A DNA stretch of 64,000 nucleotides from Cololabis saira (Eukaryota > Chordata > Actinopteri > Beloniformes > Belonidae). The position numbers and the translations under genes were made by a program. The notes beneath the pieces are model-generated. The model had not been told where the DNA came from. It did no database searches and saw nothing but the letters and a program-made list of their open reading frames with translations. Within the stretch, counting starts at the first letter, position 1, and each line of letters opens with the position of its first letter. Shown piece after piece: positions 18,047 through 32,059 of this stretch. Where the stretch lies: positions 17,166,690-17,230,689 of the forward strand of contig NC_084601.1 in assembly GCF_033807715.1 (NCBI RefSeq), read 5' to 3'.

Positions 18047-20409
18047 AAGTAATGGAACACTAGTCTTGCCCAAACTTCTGACTTCTGGCAGGTTTACTGA
18101 TTTTTAGGCTTATAGTCTTAGGTCCATGTTGTTACAACGTCCAATAAATCCAGCATTCCCGGATTGTTGTATTTACATAAGAAATAAATATCCCACAGCC
18201 TGATGTCTGACAGCCATGTTGGTACAAGCTGAAGCTTCACAATAAAGGCCCAAAACTTGCACATTTACATGATTCTACATGCTTTCCACACAAATGTGCA
18301 GGTTGTGTATGTGTTTCTTTTGTGTCTATGCACCACACTGTTCATTTAGCCTCTAATGAGAGAGAATGGGGTGTTCTTACATACATTAATTTGTCACAAT
18401 TCTCATCTTGTCACATGTATGTTGTCCTTTAAAATACAAAAAAACCTAAGGCTCTAATCCCATGTCAGAATTTCTACCCGTACATTCTGTCCCTGTTAGG
18501 TTCTGGGCTAGTGGACAAGACGGTTTCTTATGTCTTACATAATTTCAGTACCGGAAGGTGTTGCAATTTTGGCTTATTCGCGAAGGGTTTTACTCATTTG
18601 TTGTGTTTATTTTAGTTGAGCTTAGAATTAAAGGGATCTTAGCTTGAACTGAGCCCCAAATGACAAAAACAACCACGCTGACTGTTCCCAATCTGTACAC
18701 AATCTGTCAACATTTAGCTCTGCTGAAAATTATTATTGGAACTGAAAAGTAAAAAGGACCGGTGAGTATATATTTTTTTTTGCCTTGGAAAGGATTCCGA
18801 CTTGATGGTTTTCCAGTTTTTTCATGATAAGCTAACTGCAAGCTGGACACAACATCTTGTTAAGCTGAAAACAGATATGACTCCATATATTTCTCAGATG
18901 ATTCAAATAATTTCATTTTCATTTAAATTGGAAAATAGTCCCTCAGGCTACGGTCGACTTCACATCACCTGAGCTCGGCTTAATCAGTGCTGTTTGGTTG
19001 TTACCTGACAATCTATCAAGACATCAAAATAATAATAATACATAAGAGGACATTGTGAGAACCAAAATGCACGAACATTCAGAGAAACTGAGCGTCCACA
19101 GAAATGCTTGGCCCGCTATGATGTTCTTCCTATGTTTAAAAACTGAAGATGCTTCATCCAGTTGTCCTTTTCAATACAAATGATCTCCCAGCCTTGTCAA
19201 ACTTTAAACAAAGGGAACGAAAACACCGGTCGCTCCCAATGCTCTCTCTGAAGCTTTCTCCCTGCTCAAGTTTCAGCTCTCAGTGGAATCCAACTTAACT
19301 CAAATTTTTCAAACGCTGGCTGTCTCATCTTGCTTCGCAATGCTTTACAAGTGGCGAGCGGTTATCAGGGCTCTCAGAGAGATGCATGAACTAACACACC
19401 ACCCAGAGTCCACCGATATCTGATCATCACACATCCTCACCCCTAAATACACATCCAGCAATCGTCTGGCCTCCACTCAAGCGCACACCACTGAACAAAG
19501 CAAGCGCGTACATGTACACACACCCCCGCATACAAAGGGCATGCTCATGCATTTATGTAGAGCCTTACTGAAATATTATGAATGACGGGGGAGGCTACGG
19601 CTCTGCGCTTGTCTCCAGCTTTCTGCTCCCACTTTTCCGAGAAAAAATCTGTTTCCCCTCTTTAATATAACGCCAGCGAAAAGCAGAGAATGGAAGTCGT
19701 CATTAGAGTCTGAAGTGAAGACAGAAGGACACATAACAAACACACACATGCACCGTGGTGGTGAGGGTGACAGACAGGGTAAATATTATCTTTGAGTGCA
19801 GGTGTGAGGAGTAGCAGTGGAGCGATAACAGAGAGGGTCAATAGGAGCTCGACGGGTTTTGAGGTTTGAGTCGACCCCAAAGCCGTCACCGTTTCTGGCG
19901 CTTTATTGAATAAAACATTGGGAGGAAGGGAGAGGTCAGCCCCTGACAGGCTGAGGATATACAGGCGTGGGACGTTTGCTTATCTGATATGAAACATATT
20001 CATCAGGGTGTTTAGTGGTTATTCTCTCGGTGCTTCAGTTAGCTGCAAGTAAACCTTTCTGACGTGTAAGATGATTGAGGATGAGGTATTTTTGAGCTGT
20101 CATTTGTTTGTCAGTCACAAAGCTGACATCAGAATACTTTGAAGGTGCGTGCACCGTACACAAGGGGAAAAAACGCCTGCATATAATAGTGTTGAATCAA
20201 CTTGAAACGATCTGTGAGAATCCTGCTCTGCTTTCTGTGCACTGTCAATGCCGTGCTTTTGCAAAATATACTGTCTGTCTGGCTTCTCACCGATGCTGGT
20301 ACCTGAGCTGAACTTGATGTAGCGGCAAGACCCGGCTGCAATGTGTAAACTGACCTCGAGTCACAGGCTGTCAAAGTGATGACCGCTGTGGAAAATAAAA
20401 ACGAAAAAC

Positions 20410-20447
<38 letters not shown>

Positions 20448-21448
20448 AGACACATTACTTAGAAGCCGCTGACCCTATTCCGAGCATGGTGAGGGGTTTC
20501 TAGGCAACAAAGCATGGCACGCATTGCATGTGGGATCATGGCCCAGAACTGTGCTTCACCACCAGCACTACAGATAAGGGATAAGAAGAATCACAGACAG
20601 GCATGCTGCACTCTCTTATTATTGCACTGCTTTGTTTGCACTGGCAGCGACTTAAAAATATTTCAAAATAAGACATTATTATGGTAGCCAGATATTATTG
20701 TTGCATCTTCCACATGTTTTCCCAGCCTCCTATGAATTTGATTTAAGTTTTCTGCATGATGAAAAGCTGTTTTCAAGTTAAATAATTGCTGGAAATACAC
20801 TGGCTTGTGGAGGTGGTTTGGCTGAGGGGATGTAGTCTTTAAATCCTATTTGGGCTCTCAGTGTCATATTTCTTGACTGAAACCAAATAAATAACTAATA
20901 ACAGATCCATGTCATCAGACTAGAATATACGGTGAATACGAGACGGGTATGTAAATAAAAACATATCTAATAATACATTGGATTTTACTCAAGTAAGCCA
21001 ATTTCCGGAAGGGTAAACTGAGCTTCTAATAACCCTCTACTACACAGTGCCCCACAGCACACTATCTACGTTTCCTAAAGCCTATCCAAAAACAAGTCTG
21101 GTACTGTACAAGTTGGGGATGTTTTGGACCCACAGTACACGGCACTTGAAATATAACGGAAAAATGTTGTCTTAGGCTGACAACTGTACATTGCAGTCCA
21201 GGTCCATGACTCCTGGAACATGCAAGGGAATCGTTGGGGTTTGATGTACACTGCTGGCTCTTAAAGCCACGGGCCAACCTGTGCTCCAAATTCATCAGGA
21301 CATCTGTCAGAGCAAATCAGTGCAAGGGATACGGTTATACACTGTTGTCACTTTTCAGTCTGCCAGGTTAAAGGTGAAGTAGGGGATATCTGCAAAAGTG
21401 AGATTCATTTTTAAAAGCCTGCAACGTAGATACTCATACTTTTTCATC
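18047..21448. other. Intergenic spacer
   Basis: 3.4 kb with one CA microsatellite and no recognised gene or element. Short open frames are unsupported. Confidence 0.5.
20407..20452. repeat. (CA)n microsatellite
   Basis: A CA tract with a GACACAGACAC end in the spacer. Confidence 0.95.
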
Positions 21449-22267
21449 TTAAAGGTATTGTGACATGAAAAACAAATTTTTCTTGATTTTTTGTGTTTTG
21501 TTGGGTGTCTTGACATCAATTACACCCAAAAAACAACGAACTTTTAACATTCAGTGTATTGTGTGCTTTCTGGGATTTTCCGCATAACTATGCAAAAACG
21601 GCGCATCTGGTTTGGTGGCGGATCGTTACGTATAGACCCACTAAATCACCGCCCCCTCCACCCAGCTCCCTGCCTCCTCTCCTCTCCAGCGCACCATAAA
21701 GGCTGATTTATGGTTCCGCGTTACACCGACGCAGAGCCTACGGCGTAGGGTTACGCGGCGACGCGCACCGTACGCTGAACCCTATGGCGTAGGCTCTGCG
21801 TCGATTTAACGCGGAACCATAAATCAGGCTTAACACGGAGCTGTTTAGAGCCTCTTTTGTTCTCATCACCGGAGGAAAACTGCTAAGAAGACCCGCGGCC
21901 ACTGACTGGACTTAAGATAAGAGGACACTGCTGCTTGCATGCCTTTATTTTTATTGTTTGCTGTGGTTCGCCCTGCTGCTTTTCCGTGCATGCTTCGCCT
22001 GTCGCTCCCGGCTTAACTCTCCGACGCCGCTGTGAGCGTATGGCTGGGTTGGAGGAGGTTTGGAGGAGGAGCGGAGCAATGATTGACAGGACAGGGGGAA
22101 AAGGAAGCGTTTTTCACGGCGCAAAAAACACTGTCATAAAAAGCCAGGAATGGAGTACTAGAGTGAAGTTTTTCTTGTTACACTCTTTTAGACACATTTG
22201 AGGGATGTTGGCCAAGACTTTTAATAGTGTTAAAAGCATGTTAAAAATGATGTCACAATACCTTTAA
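21449..22267. mobile_element. TTAA-flanked DNA transposon (piggyBac- or Kolobok-like), non-autonomous
   Basis: The ends are perfect 18-bp inverted repeats: TTAAAGGTATTGTGACAT on the left and its reverse complement at 22250-22267. TTAA is at each outer edge, the target preferred by piggyBac and Kolobok superfamilies. About 0.8 kb internal, with no transposase. A second palindromic element is nested at 21700-21829. Confidence 0.75.
21700..21830. mobile_element. Nested palindromic MITE
   Basis: AGGCTGATTTATGGTTCCGC on the left is mirrored by GCGGAACCATAAATCAGGCT on the right with one mismatch. The inside is also nearly self-complementary (ctacggcgtaggg against ctatggcgtagg). TAA flanks both ends, a 3-bp duplication of the PIF/Harbinger kind. 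It is about 130 bp and CpG-rich, and could fold into a long hairpin. Confidence 0.75.
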
Positions 22268-25200
22268 CTTGTCAAAAACACACCTCCGGAATTATGCTTC
22301 CAGAGCACATGTGCATGTACGTGCGCTACTGCTGGCTACATTAGTACGCAACAAAAGCAGAGAGGCTGATTACAGGCCAGGGATGAACATGGTTTTCCTT
22401 ATTGAAATGAATGAGAAGGCATCAAAGCAGCTGAAGCACCTATGAAGTGTGTGAAAAAGACAATTTCCTGTCAGAATAAGAAACACAGTCACTATGGGAT
22501 GGCTCTTCGACCCATTCTGTCCCCATCGATATGAACTCTCTGTAGCAAAACTCAGCTCCTCAGGATTTCTCTCCAGCAGGACCCAACACTAACCGAGTCC
22601 AGCGAGGATGATTTATTGTGTGCTCTTTTCAGCGAACAAGTAATCACAATGGTTCTAGTTGTGACAGCCCTGCTATCAGCTCACCCTCTGGTCCCGGCTG
22701 CAAACGCGTACATTCAGGGACAGGAGATGACACAGAGGGCTGTAGCTGGATCAGTCTCTGTTGACGCTGGTCTCTGAACCTGCCTTTCTCCAGCACATCA
22801 CCACACTCTCATTTTACTTCCTGCAGGATCCTGCAGGGTCTTTTTTTTGGCTTCAACCGTTCCAAGTTCACACTTGTTTTGAGATCTAGATTTAAAAATG
22901 AAGGGGCTATTTCAGTCGCTGGTGCCTTTACAGTTTAGCACTACCGACAACAACCTCCAACCGCTTAGACTGTTACTGCATTCACATCTTTCCCCAAGAC
23001 TCATTTCTATGCATTGGCCTTCAATTCAAGCTGAGCAATGATATATAGCAAATATGTTATTTTTGCTATGTTTTTCCATTTTTCTAAAGTAGAAAAAGTC
23101 CGGTTGACTGGAAGACAAGGCAACAAATCATTCCCCGTGGCCTGAGTAAACCAATAAGACATGTTTTTAAAGTATCCTTGTCTCCACAAATGATGGATTA
23201 AGATTACATTTATTTTCAGAAAGTAAAAACCACTTTAACCAACACAAAAAAAAAAGAAAAAACTCATCTTGAAATGATCGCCTACCCAACTTTTAACACA
23301 GCGAAGCGGTGTAACTGTAACTATACCTTGTCATCTGACCTGCTGAATACCACAATATCTTTGCTAAACTTAACTAAGTAGTTTCAGTGCTTGGAACCTA
23401 TTAAACAGTGAATGAAACAGTAAGTACAATATAAACAAGGAAGAGGAAAACCTATTTCCAGAACAATATTTAAGTTTGAGTGTCATACTTGTGGGTGGTA
23501 CCTGTTCAACGCCTTTCCTGCAGCTGCTTCGTGAGGACCTTATCAGATCTTCAAAAATAAACACCCCAGAGTGACATTTGCTGCAATTGCTGCTGGCATG
23601 TAATAGTACGTACCCTGCAGATGCCATAGATGCTTCTACACGGAGGCCATCATAAAGCATCCAGGGAATGCACGTGGACAGGAAGAGTGTATTGTGCTAC
23701 TTGTTTTGAACAGCTGGTGTATTTTTTATTCAAACTTAAAAATCAAATATTCATGTGCATTATTTCTATTTACAGAAACACAGAATAAAGCTCTTTAGAT
23801 TAACACATTTAAATAACTGATGAATGGTAGTTAAGAACTTTGCAGATCAGTAGAATAATATTTTTGCCTGGAAATGATCCAGTGTAAAAATAACAAGATT
23901 CCTCAGTCTGAATCATAAACTGTCAACTATGATCTGGGCAAAACACGCTCCTGATCTGAATCCAACAGTTCATTGTTGACATATTACAAAAAAAAAGCCT
24001 TCATTGGAGCCTGCCATTAAAATGAAGCCGAAACACCAAGTATTGAACAAAACAATTGCTGTTGTTACAGATGTATTCATTTTGTTGCTTGAAGTTGTCA
24101 CCAGGCAAACTTAGAGGTTGAACCTCGACAGGTTGCTGGTTCATCTAGTTGTTTTGCTTGGGGCCTTCATGAGATGAAAAATAAATGCTGCCAATTTTTC
24201 TGAGTAAATGCTTATGTTCCCATGTTGTTTGATGGACAAAAAAAGCAACAGTTTGGTATCTTGTTCACTGCAAAAGCTTTAAAAAGTCAACTATAACAAA
24301 CCAAACATTGCATAAATATTCATTCAATGAATAAAAAGAACATTTGGCAAATAATGTCCTGTACACCAGTATCGGCAAAGCTGCTGCATACAACAGATAC
24401 AATTTAATTCTTCATGCTCACATGGGTTGAACAGGAAAATAAATGAATAAATCAATTAAAAAATGATGTTATCAGTAAAACAAGTAACAAAAAGTCTGTT
24501 GGATTTGTTTTTCCTCTGGACTTGAGATTGAATCAGTCATTAAATGTAAAAAAACAACTTCATTTTCTGTTCAAAGCTGAATGTGATTGAGATTCAGAGA
24601 ATTCTTCTGTATTTCAGCAGAACTGTTCGCTCACTCAAATACCAGCCTCACCAAGCAACTAATATATGTATATTTAGTCAAAACACATGTCACACTTAAT
24701 GTAAAGATAGTGATATGAGCAACAGATGACAGGTGGAAATTGTACACTGAAAAAAACAAAAGCAAAAGAACAAAAAATATTATGAATTAGATAAACATTA
24801 AGATACAAAATTTTACAAAAGTGTAAACCTGTAGATTCTCTGATTCTCTCTGGTGGTGGATAAGGATGTTTATCATGATTTGATATTGCATCCATTAAAC
24901 CCATGACAATTACATGTTTTGCAAATATAAAACATATCTGATCACCATTTTCTTCAATGCTATTGGATTGTTCATTATAAAAGGGGGCATGCTATGGGAA
25001 ATACACTTTCCTGAGGCTTGAGCATGACATTTTCATATCTGGGGCTCTTATCCGACCACATAATAATCTTATTAAGCCACTTAGTCTGTGTCGAGTATGC
25101 TTCCCCAATCATGACCAATGGGAGAAATTGAGCCTTTCAGACTTTGGTTCTGTTTCTACATCACACCAGACCTTCTTATAAAAATCAATAGTGTTAAATG

Positions 25201-25342
25201 TGGTGTATTTCTTTGGTCACTTGGTACAGGCACATGCGGTGTCCTTGTAAAGTTAACAGTGTTGTTTGCCTTGCGTTGGCATTAACAGCGTTAGTTGAAT
25301 ATCTTACCAGCACACCTTAATGAGGAGAGACTACACCGAGCC
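22268..25342. other. Intergenic spacer
   Basis: 3.1 kb of AT-rich sequence. I recognise no gene, RNA or repeat. Confidence 0.5.
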
Positions 25343-26150
25343 ATTCAATTCAATTACATTTTATTTATATAAGATCTAATACAACAGAAGTTGTCTCTGG
25401 GCGCTTTCCATAAACAATAGCAGGTAAAAACTCCCCTAGTGGGAGAAAAACCTTAAACCAAACAGTAGCAAGAAAAAAACTCCCCTTTAGGAGGGAAGAA
25501 ACCTTGAGCAGGACCAGGCTCATAAGGGGGGACCTTCCTGCTGAAGACCAGCTGGGCAGAGCAGGAAAAGAGAGAACAGACAGAGAGAATGAACTACAGA
25601 GAAAGGATAGACACAGACACAATGACTAACGGGTGCACCACGATGACTATATAAAGAGATGTAGACAGCAGACACTGAGGTGGTTAGAGAGGGGGTGGGG
25701 TGGCAGGCCAGGATGTCAGTAGGTATCCAACAGACATCCACACAGACAGGTGGAAGCAAGCAGTGGGATGATCAGAGGGTGGGACTGCAGGTCAGCATGC
25801 AGCTCCTGAAGCTCTGGCTTGCAAACACAAAAGAGAAGGGCGGGGGGGCATAGACCAGCAATGCATGGTTTGAGATACCTAATAACTGAGAAAGGAAAAA
25901 GAAGGAGTGGTGATGCGCACCGCTTAGTGGATCATGTTGGTGCCCCCTGCAGCGTATGTCTATAGCAGCATATCTACAACAAAGCTATGTTTGAGATAAA
26001 CTATTATAGTCTTGTTCTAGGGGAGTTTTTACCTGCCATTGTTTATGTAATAATTGCTCGGGGGTCATGTTCTGGGTCTCTGGTAAGCGTCTAGAGACAA
26101 CATCTGTTGAATTAGATGGTATACAAATAAAATTGAATTGAATTGAATTC
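25343..26150. mobile_element. Teleost repeat with long terminal inverted repeats
   Basis: The left end (attcaattcaatt, attttatttatata, acaacagaagttgtctctgg) is repeated inverted at the right end (agagacaacatctgttgaat, aaataaaattgaattgaatt). The inverted similarity runs about 100 bp inward and includes gcaggtaaaaactcccctag. This text is very common in fish genomes. There is no coding capacity; class uncertain. Confidence 0.65.
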
Positions 26151-26390
26151 TATAGCTGCCGCTATGACTACTGACTCTAATACACTAAAGTTTACACTAA
26201 CTAAAGGCTTTACTAAACAGAAAGGTTTTAAGTTTGGTTTTAAAAGTGGAGGTGGTGTCAGCCTCCTTAACCCAGATTGGAAGTTGGTTCCATAGTAATG
26301 GTGCCTGATAGCAGAACGCCCGCCCTCCAAATCTACATTTGGATACTCTAGGAACTACGAGTAAACCTGCACTCCGCCATCAACAGGACC
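26151..26390. repeat. Related teleost repeat fragment
   Basis: Phrases such as aacagaaaggttttaagttt and cagattggaagttggttcca are familiar from a dispersed fish repeat that usually continues from the adjoining element. It is likely part of the same insertion. Confidence 0.5.
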
Positions 26391-26794
26391 TCTGACCTGA
26401 TCAGGTTTTTGTCCGTATCTGCATGTCCTCAGTGTTCCTAAATAATATATATATTTTTTTTTTTCATTTTGGTTTATAGTCTAGCTCGTCTCATTATGGG
26501 ACGTTTGTCATTCAAACCTTTGGTCTCATCATTTGCATTTAAAGCGATAGGCAAAGGGCAGTTTATACGGGGTGAAGCAGAAGCTGTGAAGTAATCCTTG
26601 GGATGTTTCAACTGATATGTGTCACAGACATCTCATTTAGCATACCCAGATTTGTATTGTATTTGTAACACTGCACCTTTAAATCGCCGCCATATTCCAC
26701 CTGATCTTGTTATGTAAGACTTTTTTTCTTTTTTCATTTTGTAAAACTCATCAAATCAGTTCATCATGTTCTGCATATTCATTTGGCATAGCTT

Positions 26795-26960
26795 TTACAT
26801 TGGACGCCCTTCCTGACACAATCCTCCACATTTATTCGGGCTTGGGCCCAGAACTTCGAGCAGCTGGGGTATTAATGGGGCATTGCCAGGTTCAGTGTCC
26901 TGCCCCAGAGACTCTTTGGAACATCACAGGCTGCAGATCGATCTGGCCACCTGCTGTTAC
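26795..26960. repeat. Teleost repeat fragment
   Basis: Contains ggacgcccttcctgacacaa and tttattcgggcttgggccca, characteristic text of a common fish repeat. Ends not defined. Confidence 0.45.
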
Positions 26961-29279
26961 ATGAAAAGGAAGGAAACTTCCCAACAATCAGTCTGGAACG
27001 AGGACAGAAGCAACGAGACAAGAGTAGCCGAGATAGAGATACGTGTTACAGTCAGAGAGATAATGAGGAACAAATGCATATTTGCATATTAAGCCAAAAG
27101 GAAGAGGAGAGGACGATATAAACAGAAGCCAAAAACATGTCACAAGTACGTCAGCGCACTTAAGAATAAATAGAGAAATTCTATTACTGTTTACACTTAC
27201 ACATGAGTTATAAACACAAGTCCATTACTTCATTAGGATTTGAACATACTGAATTGTTAATCAGACAAAGAGTATCATAATTACTGGATTAAATTTTGAT
27301 GGCATGAACACAGATTGTTAACATTACCGTAATTAAAGTCTCAAAGAACTGTAATTAAATCTTGAGCCTGCAGTGACATTCCAACATCAGCACTGAATTG
27401 GATTAAGCAAAGAAGAAAGAGGAGCATGATTATTTTTACAAGCAGCAGACACAAACTCTTATCCACATTCAAGCATTCGTTATTGCTCTTTCCCATAAAA
27501 TCTTCTGAATAAAAAAAAGCCAGATGGTCCAGGTAATTACGTGACGTGCTCATAGCGACAAACATCAGCCTTCATGGAAGGAACTAAATTAGAGGGCACG
27601 CAGGAAAGTTGCCAAGAAAATCAGCACATAATCCCCTCGAAACCAGCTCTGACACATTTAATGTATAATCCCTGACATGTTTCAGGACCTGAGCAGAGCT
27701 CCGTGTGCCCTGAACCATTATGTTCTCCCCAACCTCTGACAAGAACACACTCCTCTAATTTGAGCATGTTTGCAGCAAAAAAGTGGCTCATATATTTCAG
27801 ATAAACTTTAAAGCTGCGCTAATCCACATTTTCCGGGCAACAATGACTCAAACAGGCTGCTCACAGACAAAACATGTAGAGAAGGAATCACCTGACTCAG
27901 AATTTCCCCTCACTGTTCATTGAAATTTAAGATTTGGTTTCGTGGCATACAATTTCATTGTAATGGCTCTGTCTTTTTGCTCTCATCAAACTATTTTCAA
28001 GTGACAGCTTAAAAAAAGAATCTTTGATTAACTTAGCACAAACTACTTGCCCATAGTACATTTATCTTCTTCAGAGCCAGAAATTTTCCCTGAGAGGTTT
28101 ATGTTAAGTCTCAGAACAGGACTACATTAAGCAGCTTGAAACATGACTCCAGTGGCCCTGGCATGCTTCTGTTCACTCTGCAGTGGTGATACACAGAGCT
28201 TGTAAATACACATCTACCTTTTGATGATTTTTCCTGTAACCTGGAGGTATTGTGTGGAAAAAAACCCTGAAGCATGCCATGTGTTTGCATCTTTGCTTGT
28301 ATTGTTGCAGGACTTTGTCTTGTTGTGGAAAAGACATAGTGGGCAATGAACTGCTTTATAGAACTGTGTAAATAAATGCTAAAATAGACATATCTATGAG
28401 AATGTCATGTTTTTCAGCATTTATTTATTTATTTGAATCAACACAACCTTTTCATTTAAATTTGATCCGTCTTTACTTGCATAAAATAAAATATGCTTGC
28501 CTGCAGCGTCTCTTTCTGGTCTGTTTGCACTAGGAGTCTAGAAGGCCCCTCTGCATTTACATGCAACTCAGACCCTTGAAACATGATTGTGTGTGTGTGA
28601 ACTGACAACGGTAAGAATCATCTTTGCATTCTGCTTGCAGCTAAAGCTGGAATACCACTATTGGAGGGTGATTATTGTTGAAAGAGTGCAGTAGTGTGAT
28701 AAAAGAACAAAGCTTCAACCAATAAATATCGGTGGAACTAAAAAAAACAACAACCACCAAACAAGATCCCCAATGCTTCTCATTAAGTCTAAGCATGCCT
28801 ACTCCAGGCTTTATTGAGTGTGCATGAAGCAAAGGCAATGGATCACCCCTCACTATTTGGCATTATGTAAAACACAACTGCTTGCACTCTATATGAAGAA
28901 TCATCACAATCAAGTTAAAATTACAATGTGGGGTCAAAATGTGTTAAAGCGTAAGACCAGACCTGCATTGTTTTATTCTGAATAAACATTTTATCCAAAT
29001 AAATCAGTCCCTTTCCAGATTTAGTCAGCAGCTTGTGAACAAAAACAGATTTGGAACAAGTAATCTATGCTAAACCACCAGACAGGAGTGAAGTTGACAG
29101 ACATTTTAAGGAGCAGAGTCAATCACAGGCCCACATTACTGGACAGAAAGGGCTTATTCCAAATGACAGTCTGCACTATTAAATATAGACCCTTGTGTGT
29201 TACTATTGCATGCAGCTCTCTTGACTGCCCTCTTGATTGTACTCCCTCCTGCTCCCTCTAGATTTTCTACATTTCTCTT
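26961..29279. other. Intergenic spacer
   Basis: 2.3 kb in which I recognise neither gene nor element. A TTACGTGACGTG motif at 27537-27548 resembles a CRE/bZIP site. Confidence 0.45.
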
Positions 29280-30750
29280 CACCAGGTATGGCCATAAAGA
29301 GGTTCATCGGGGTTTGTCTTATTCAACGTTAAGCACTGGGTTTTTGGTGACCTTAAAATTGCCACAATCCATGTGTTTTCATCATTGACCCCATTGGAGA
29401 GCATCACTTGCAACAGGATCCATTCACCTCCTTTTGACCAAAGACCACTGTTTAGCTTCAGCATTCCAGCATTTGGCCTAATTGTACAAGAAACAGGTCT
29501 GGCTTTCAGAAACGTTGGTTTGCTATCTAGTTTGACAATTCAGTTCTACTGTTATTCCCTTCATAATCATTCCAGTTCCTCTTTACAGACCTCTGTTTAT
29601 TCCAGTCCACCTGTTATGCTGGCTTGTATCACACTGCAATTTGATTTTACCCCTGGTGCCAGTGGCCTAGGAGAGATGGGACATTTCATTTGACCAGTAA
29701 GACCATTTACCTGTACTTGGACCATGATGAATCGTATCGATGGTACTGGTTCACGTGTTTATATTTTCAGGACGGGAGTGGACGGTTGTAACTGCAGGTG
29801 TTATAGGGTCTTTTTGTAAAGATACAAGGCTGACTCTGGAACCACCAGGGTTGATTCTGATATACACTAGTTGTCTATCTTGAAATGGAGAAGCTCAATG
29901 TATTTCTGGACCTCCCATAACTAACAGTGCATGAATTGTTGCCTCATCTAAAAGCTGCTACATGTGGCTGTGCTGGACTGCACGCTATGAACAGAGGGCC
30001 TCTTTTTAAACTGAGGTCTTAGATTTCATACTGTGCAGGTTCTTTCTCCAACACTCAGCATTAAAGTGTCCTGCTTTGTCACATCAATAACACTTACACT
30101 GAGATCCCTCTCCTTTAGTTGAGACCTTTTGCAGCATATGTACAGAGCCCCCGTGGTAGCCAGCTCCATGGACACACAAATGTCAATAGCTTTCTGTAGT
30201 GTAAGTGCAATTTTGTGTTAGCAGGCGTTTCTGCATTGCCTCAATCCTCAGCCTGCACACCAATCTGTCTTTGATAGTGTCATTTACCATGTCATTGAAT
30301 TCATTATGTTCTGGTAGTTTTCAAGGTACAGCCACAAATACTGTTATAGACTCCCCTTCCACTTGGTTCCTCTTATGAAAATCAAAACACTATAATTACT
30401 AGGGCTTTGGTGACAAATGGGCCGTTAAGACAGCTGCTATACTGTCATAGCTTTAGATCCATGACTTTTCTGGCTGGACAAGGCAACACAGCAGACTGAA
30501 TGGCTTTCTTTCTATTACACTTAAGAATGCAAGCACCAACCTCTCTCTTTCTACACCATTGGCCTGGATGTAAGAAATCAATTTGCTCAGTTGGGAAGTT
30601 CCACTGTTTATATTTTTTTCATGTGGGCCAATGCTTCCTTTCACTGTAATAATTTCAGCTCCTTAATAGGCAACTCTCTTGCTTATCATAGAGATTCTTT
30701 AGCTGACTCGAGGTCGCCACATTGTTCACAGACATGATGCGCCATTCTGT
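29280..30750 (-). pseudogene. Ty3/Gypsy-type retrotransposon relic (gag, start of pol)
   Basis: Minus-strand reading, broken by stops and frameshifts, retains a gag capsid-like stretch (about 30740-30130) and a CCHC zinc knuckle at 30051-30092 (C-X2-C-X4-H-X4-C, with an in-frame stop between the first two cysteines). Further on is weak similarity to the beginning of reverse transcriptase (KARPV motif at 29492-29506). No LTRs were found. Assignment to a Ty3/Gypsy-like family comes from gag phrasing and the knuckle; it is old and cannot be expressed. Confidence 0.6.
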
Positions 30751-30995
30751 CCACAGTGATGCTAACTGACCTGCCAGCCACCCAACCAACTGTTACAAAA
30801 GTAGTTCCCAGGATCCTCCTAAATCATTTTCCATCTGAATGCAGAACCGAAAACCACTTAACCTCATCACCACTTAGTGTCTCCCCTTAGTTTTACTTCA
30901 GGTTATATGTCAAAGTACAACAGTAAGTAGACACTTATGGGAGTTTGGCCATGGACAATGGGACATAACCTCATTGAGATGTTTCATTAACATTG

Positions 30996-31730
30996 ACTTT
31001 TACATTGCATTTAGTCATCATTTAAGAGATGTTTTTATCCAAAGTGACTTACAGAATGAGGTTAGGTAAACTACAGCATAAATGAGGATAGGCAGCCTAC
31101 CTTAAGTATGAAACATTAAGTGCTAGTACAGATTGTCAGATGGTGAAATTGCTGAGCATATGTATATGTAATAGCACAGTAAAAGCAAGGGAGTAGAGTG
31201 TAGTAAAGAAAAGGCTGAAGCAGAACTACAGGTTAGCAGCTGTTAGGGCTGATGTTCAGGTACAATTGTAAGCCAAGAAGGTATTCTAGAAAGAAAATAC
31301 CAGGAACTGGTAGGAATGTATGTATGTACTGTACGTAAGTGCAAACCAAATCATCACTTTGTAGGATACCACTAAAACATACATTTGTTGTGGGCAGCTA
31401 AGAGTAGCCAGTGGGGCGTAATGAAAGGTGGGGTAACACGTGCAGTTTTAGTTTGATTTTAAATCAGATGCTTTGGTGCTTTTTGGACCATCTGGATCAG
31501 TTTTATCACATAAGCCAGGAGGCCCGTAAGGTGGAGCATTACAGTAGTTAAGGAGAGAGGTAATCATAGCCTGCACCAAGAGATGGGTTGACAGCTGGGC
31601 GAGGTCTGATCTAATTTTCCTATATGAAGTAGTATGAAGTGGCACTACCAGGCAAAAAAGGCAGCATGTTTAGTGAAGGACAGCGGGTCATCTAACAAAC
31701 ATTTGTAGCCGCCATAGTTGAGACAAGATA
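30996..31730. repeat. Degenerate teleost interspersed repeat
   Basis: Begins with the familiar text ttttatccaaagtgacttac. It later contains agtagccagtggggc, tggaccatctggatc and cattacagtagtt, in the order seen in a widespread fish repeat. Heavily diverged, without clear ends. Confidence 0.55.
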
Positions 31731-32059
31731 CATGCAGTCTGTGAGGTTGTCTGTGCGAAACATGGGTGGCCATCAAGGCCAGTACCAGTAGCAATTTTTG
31801 TGCCCTTATCCTCGTGTCCTCCTCCTCCTGCTCCTTTACATGACTCTTCCACACATTCACATCGGACCACATAGGACCTCGAGAGGTTTGTGATCTGGCA
31901 AAGTGGGGGAGGTTGTCTCACATATCCCAGGACTGCCTGCTCCTCAGTTTTTAACAGATGTACTGTACACACAATTGCACATAGGGTCTTCGGGGGGGTC
32001 ACTGCCAAATGTGGATACTGGCATAGCCACATGGTGGCCCTACTTCCCCCTACCCATTT

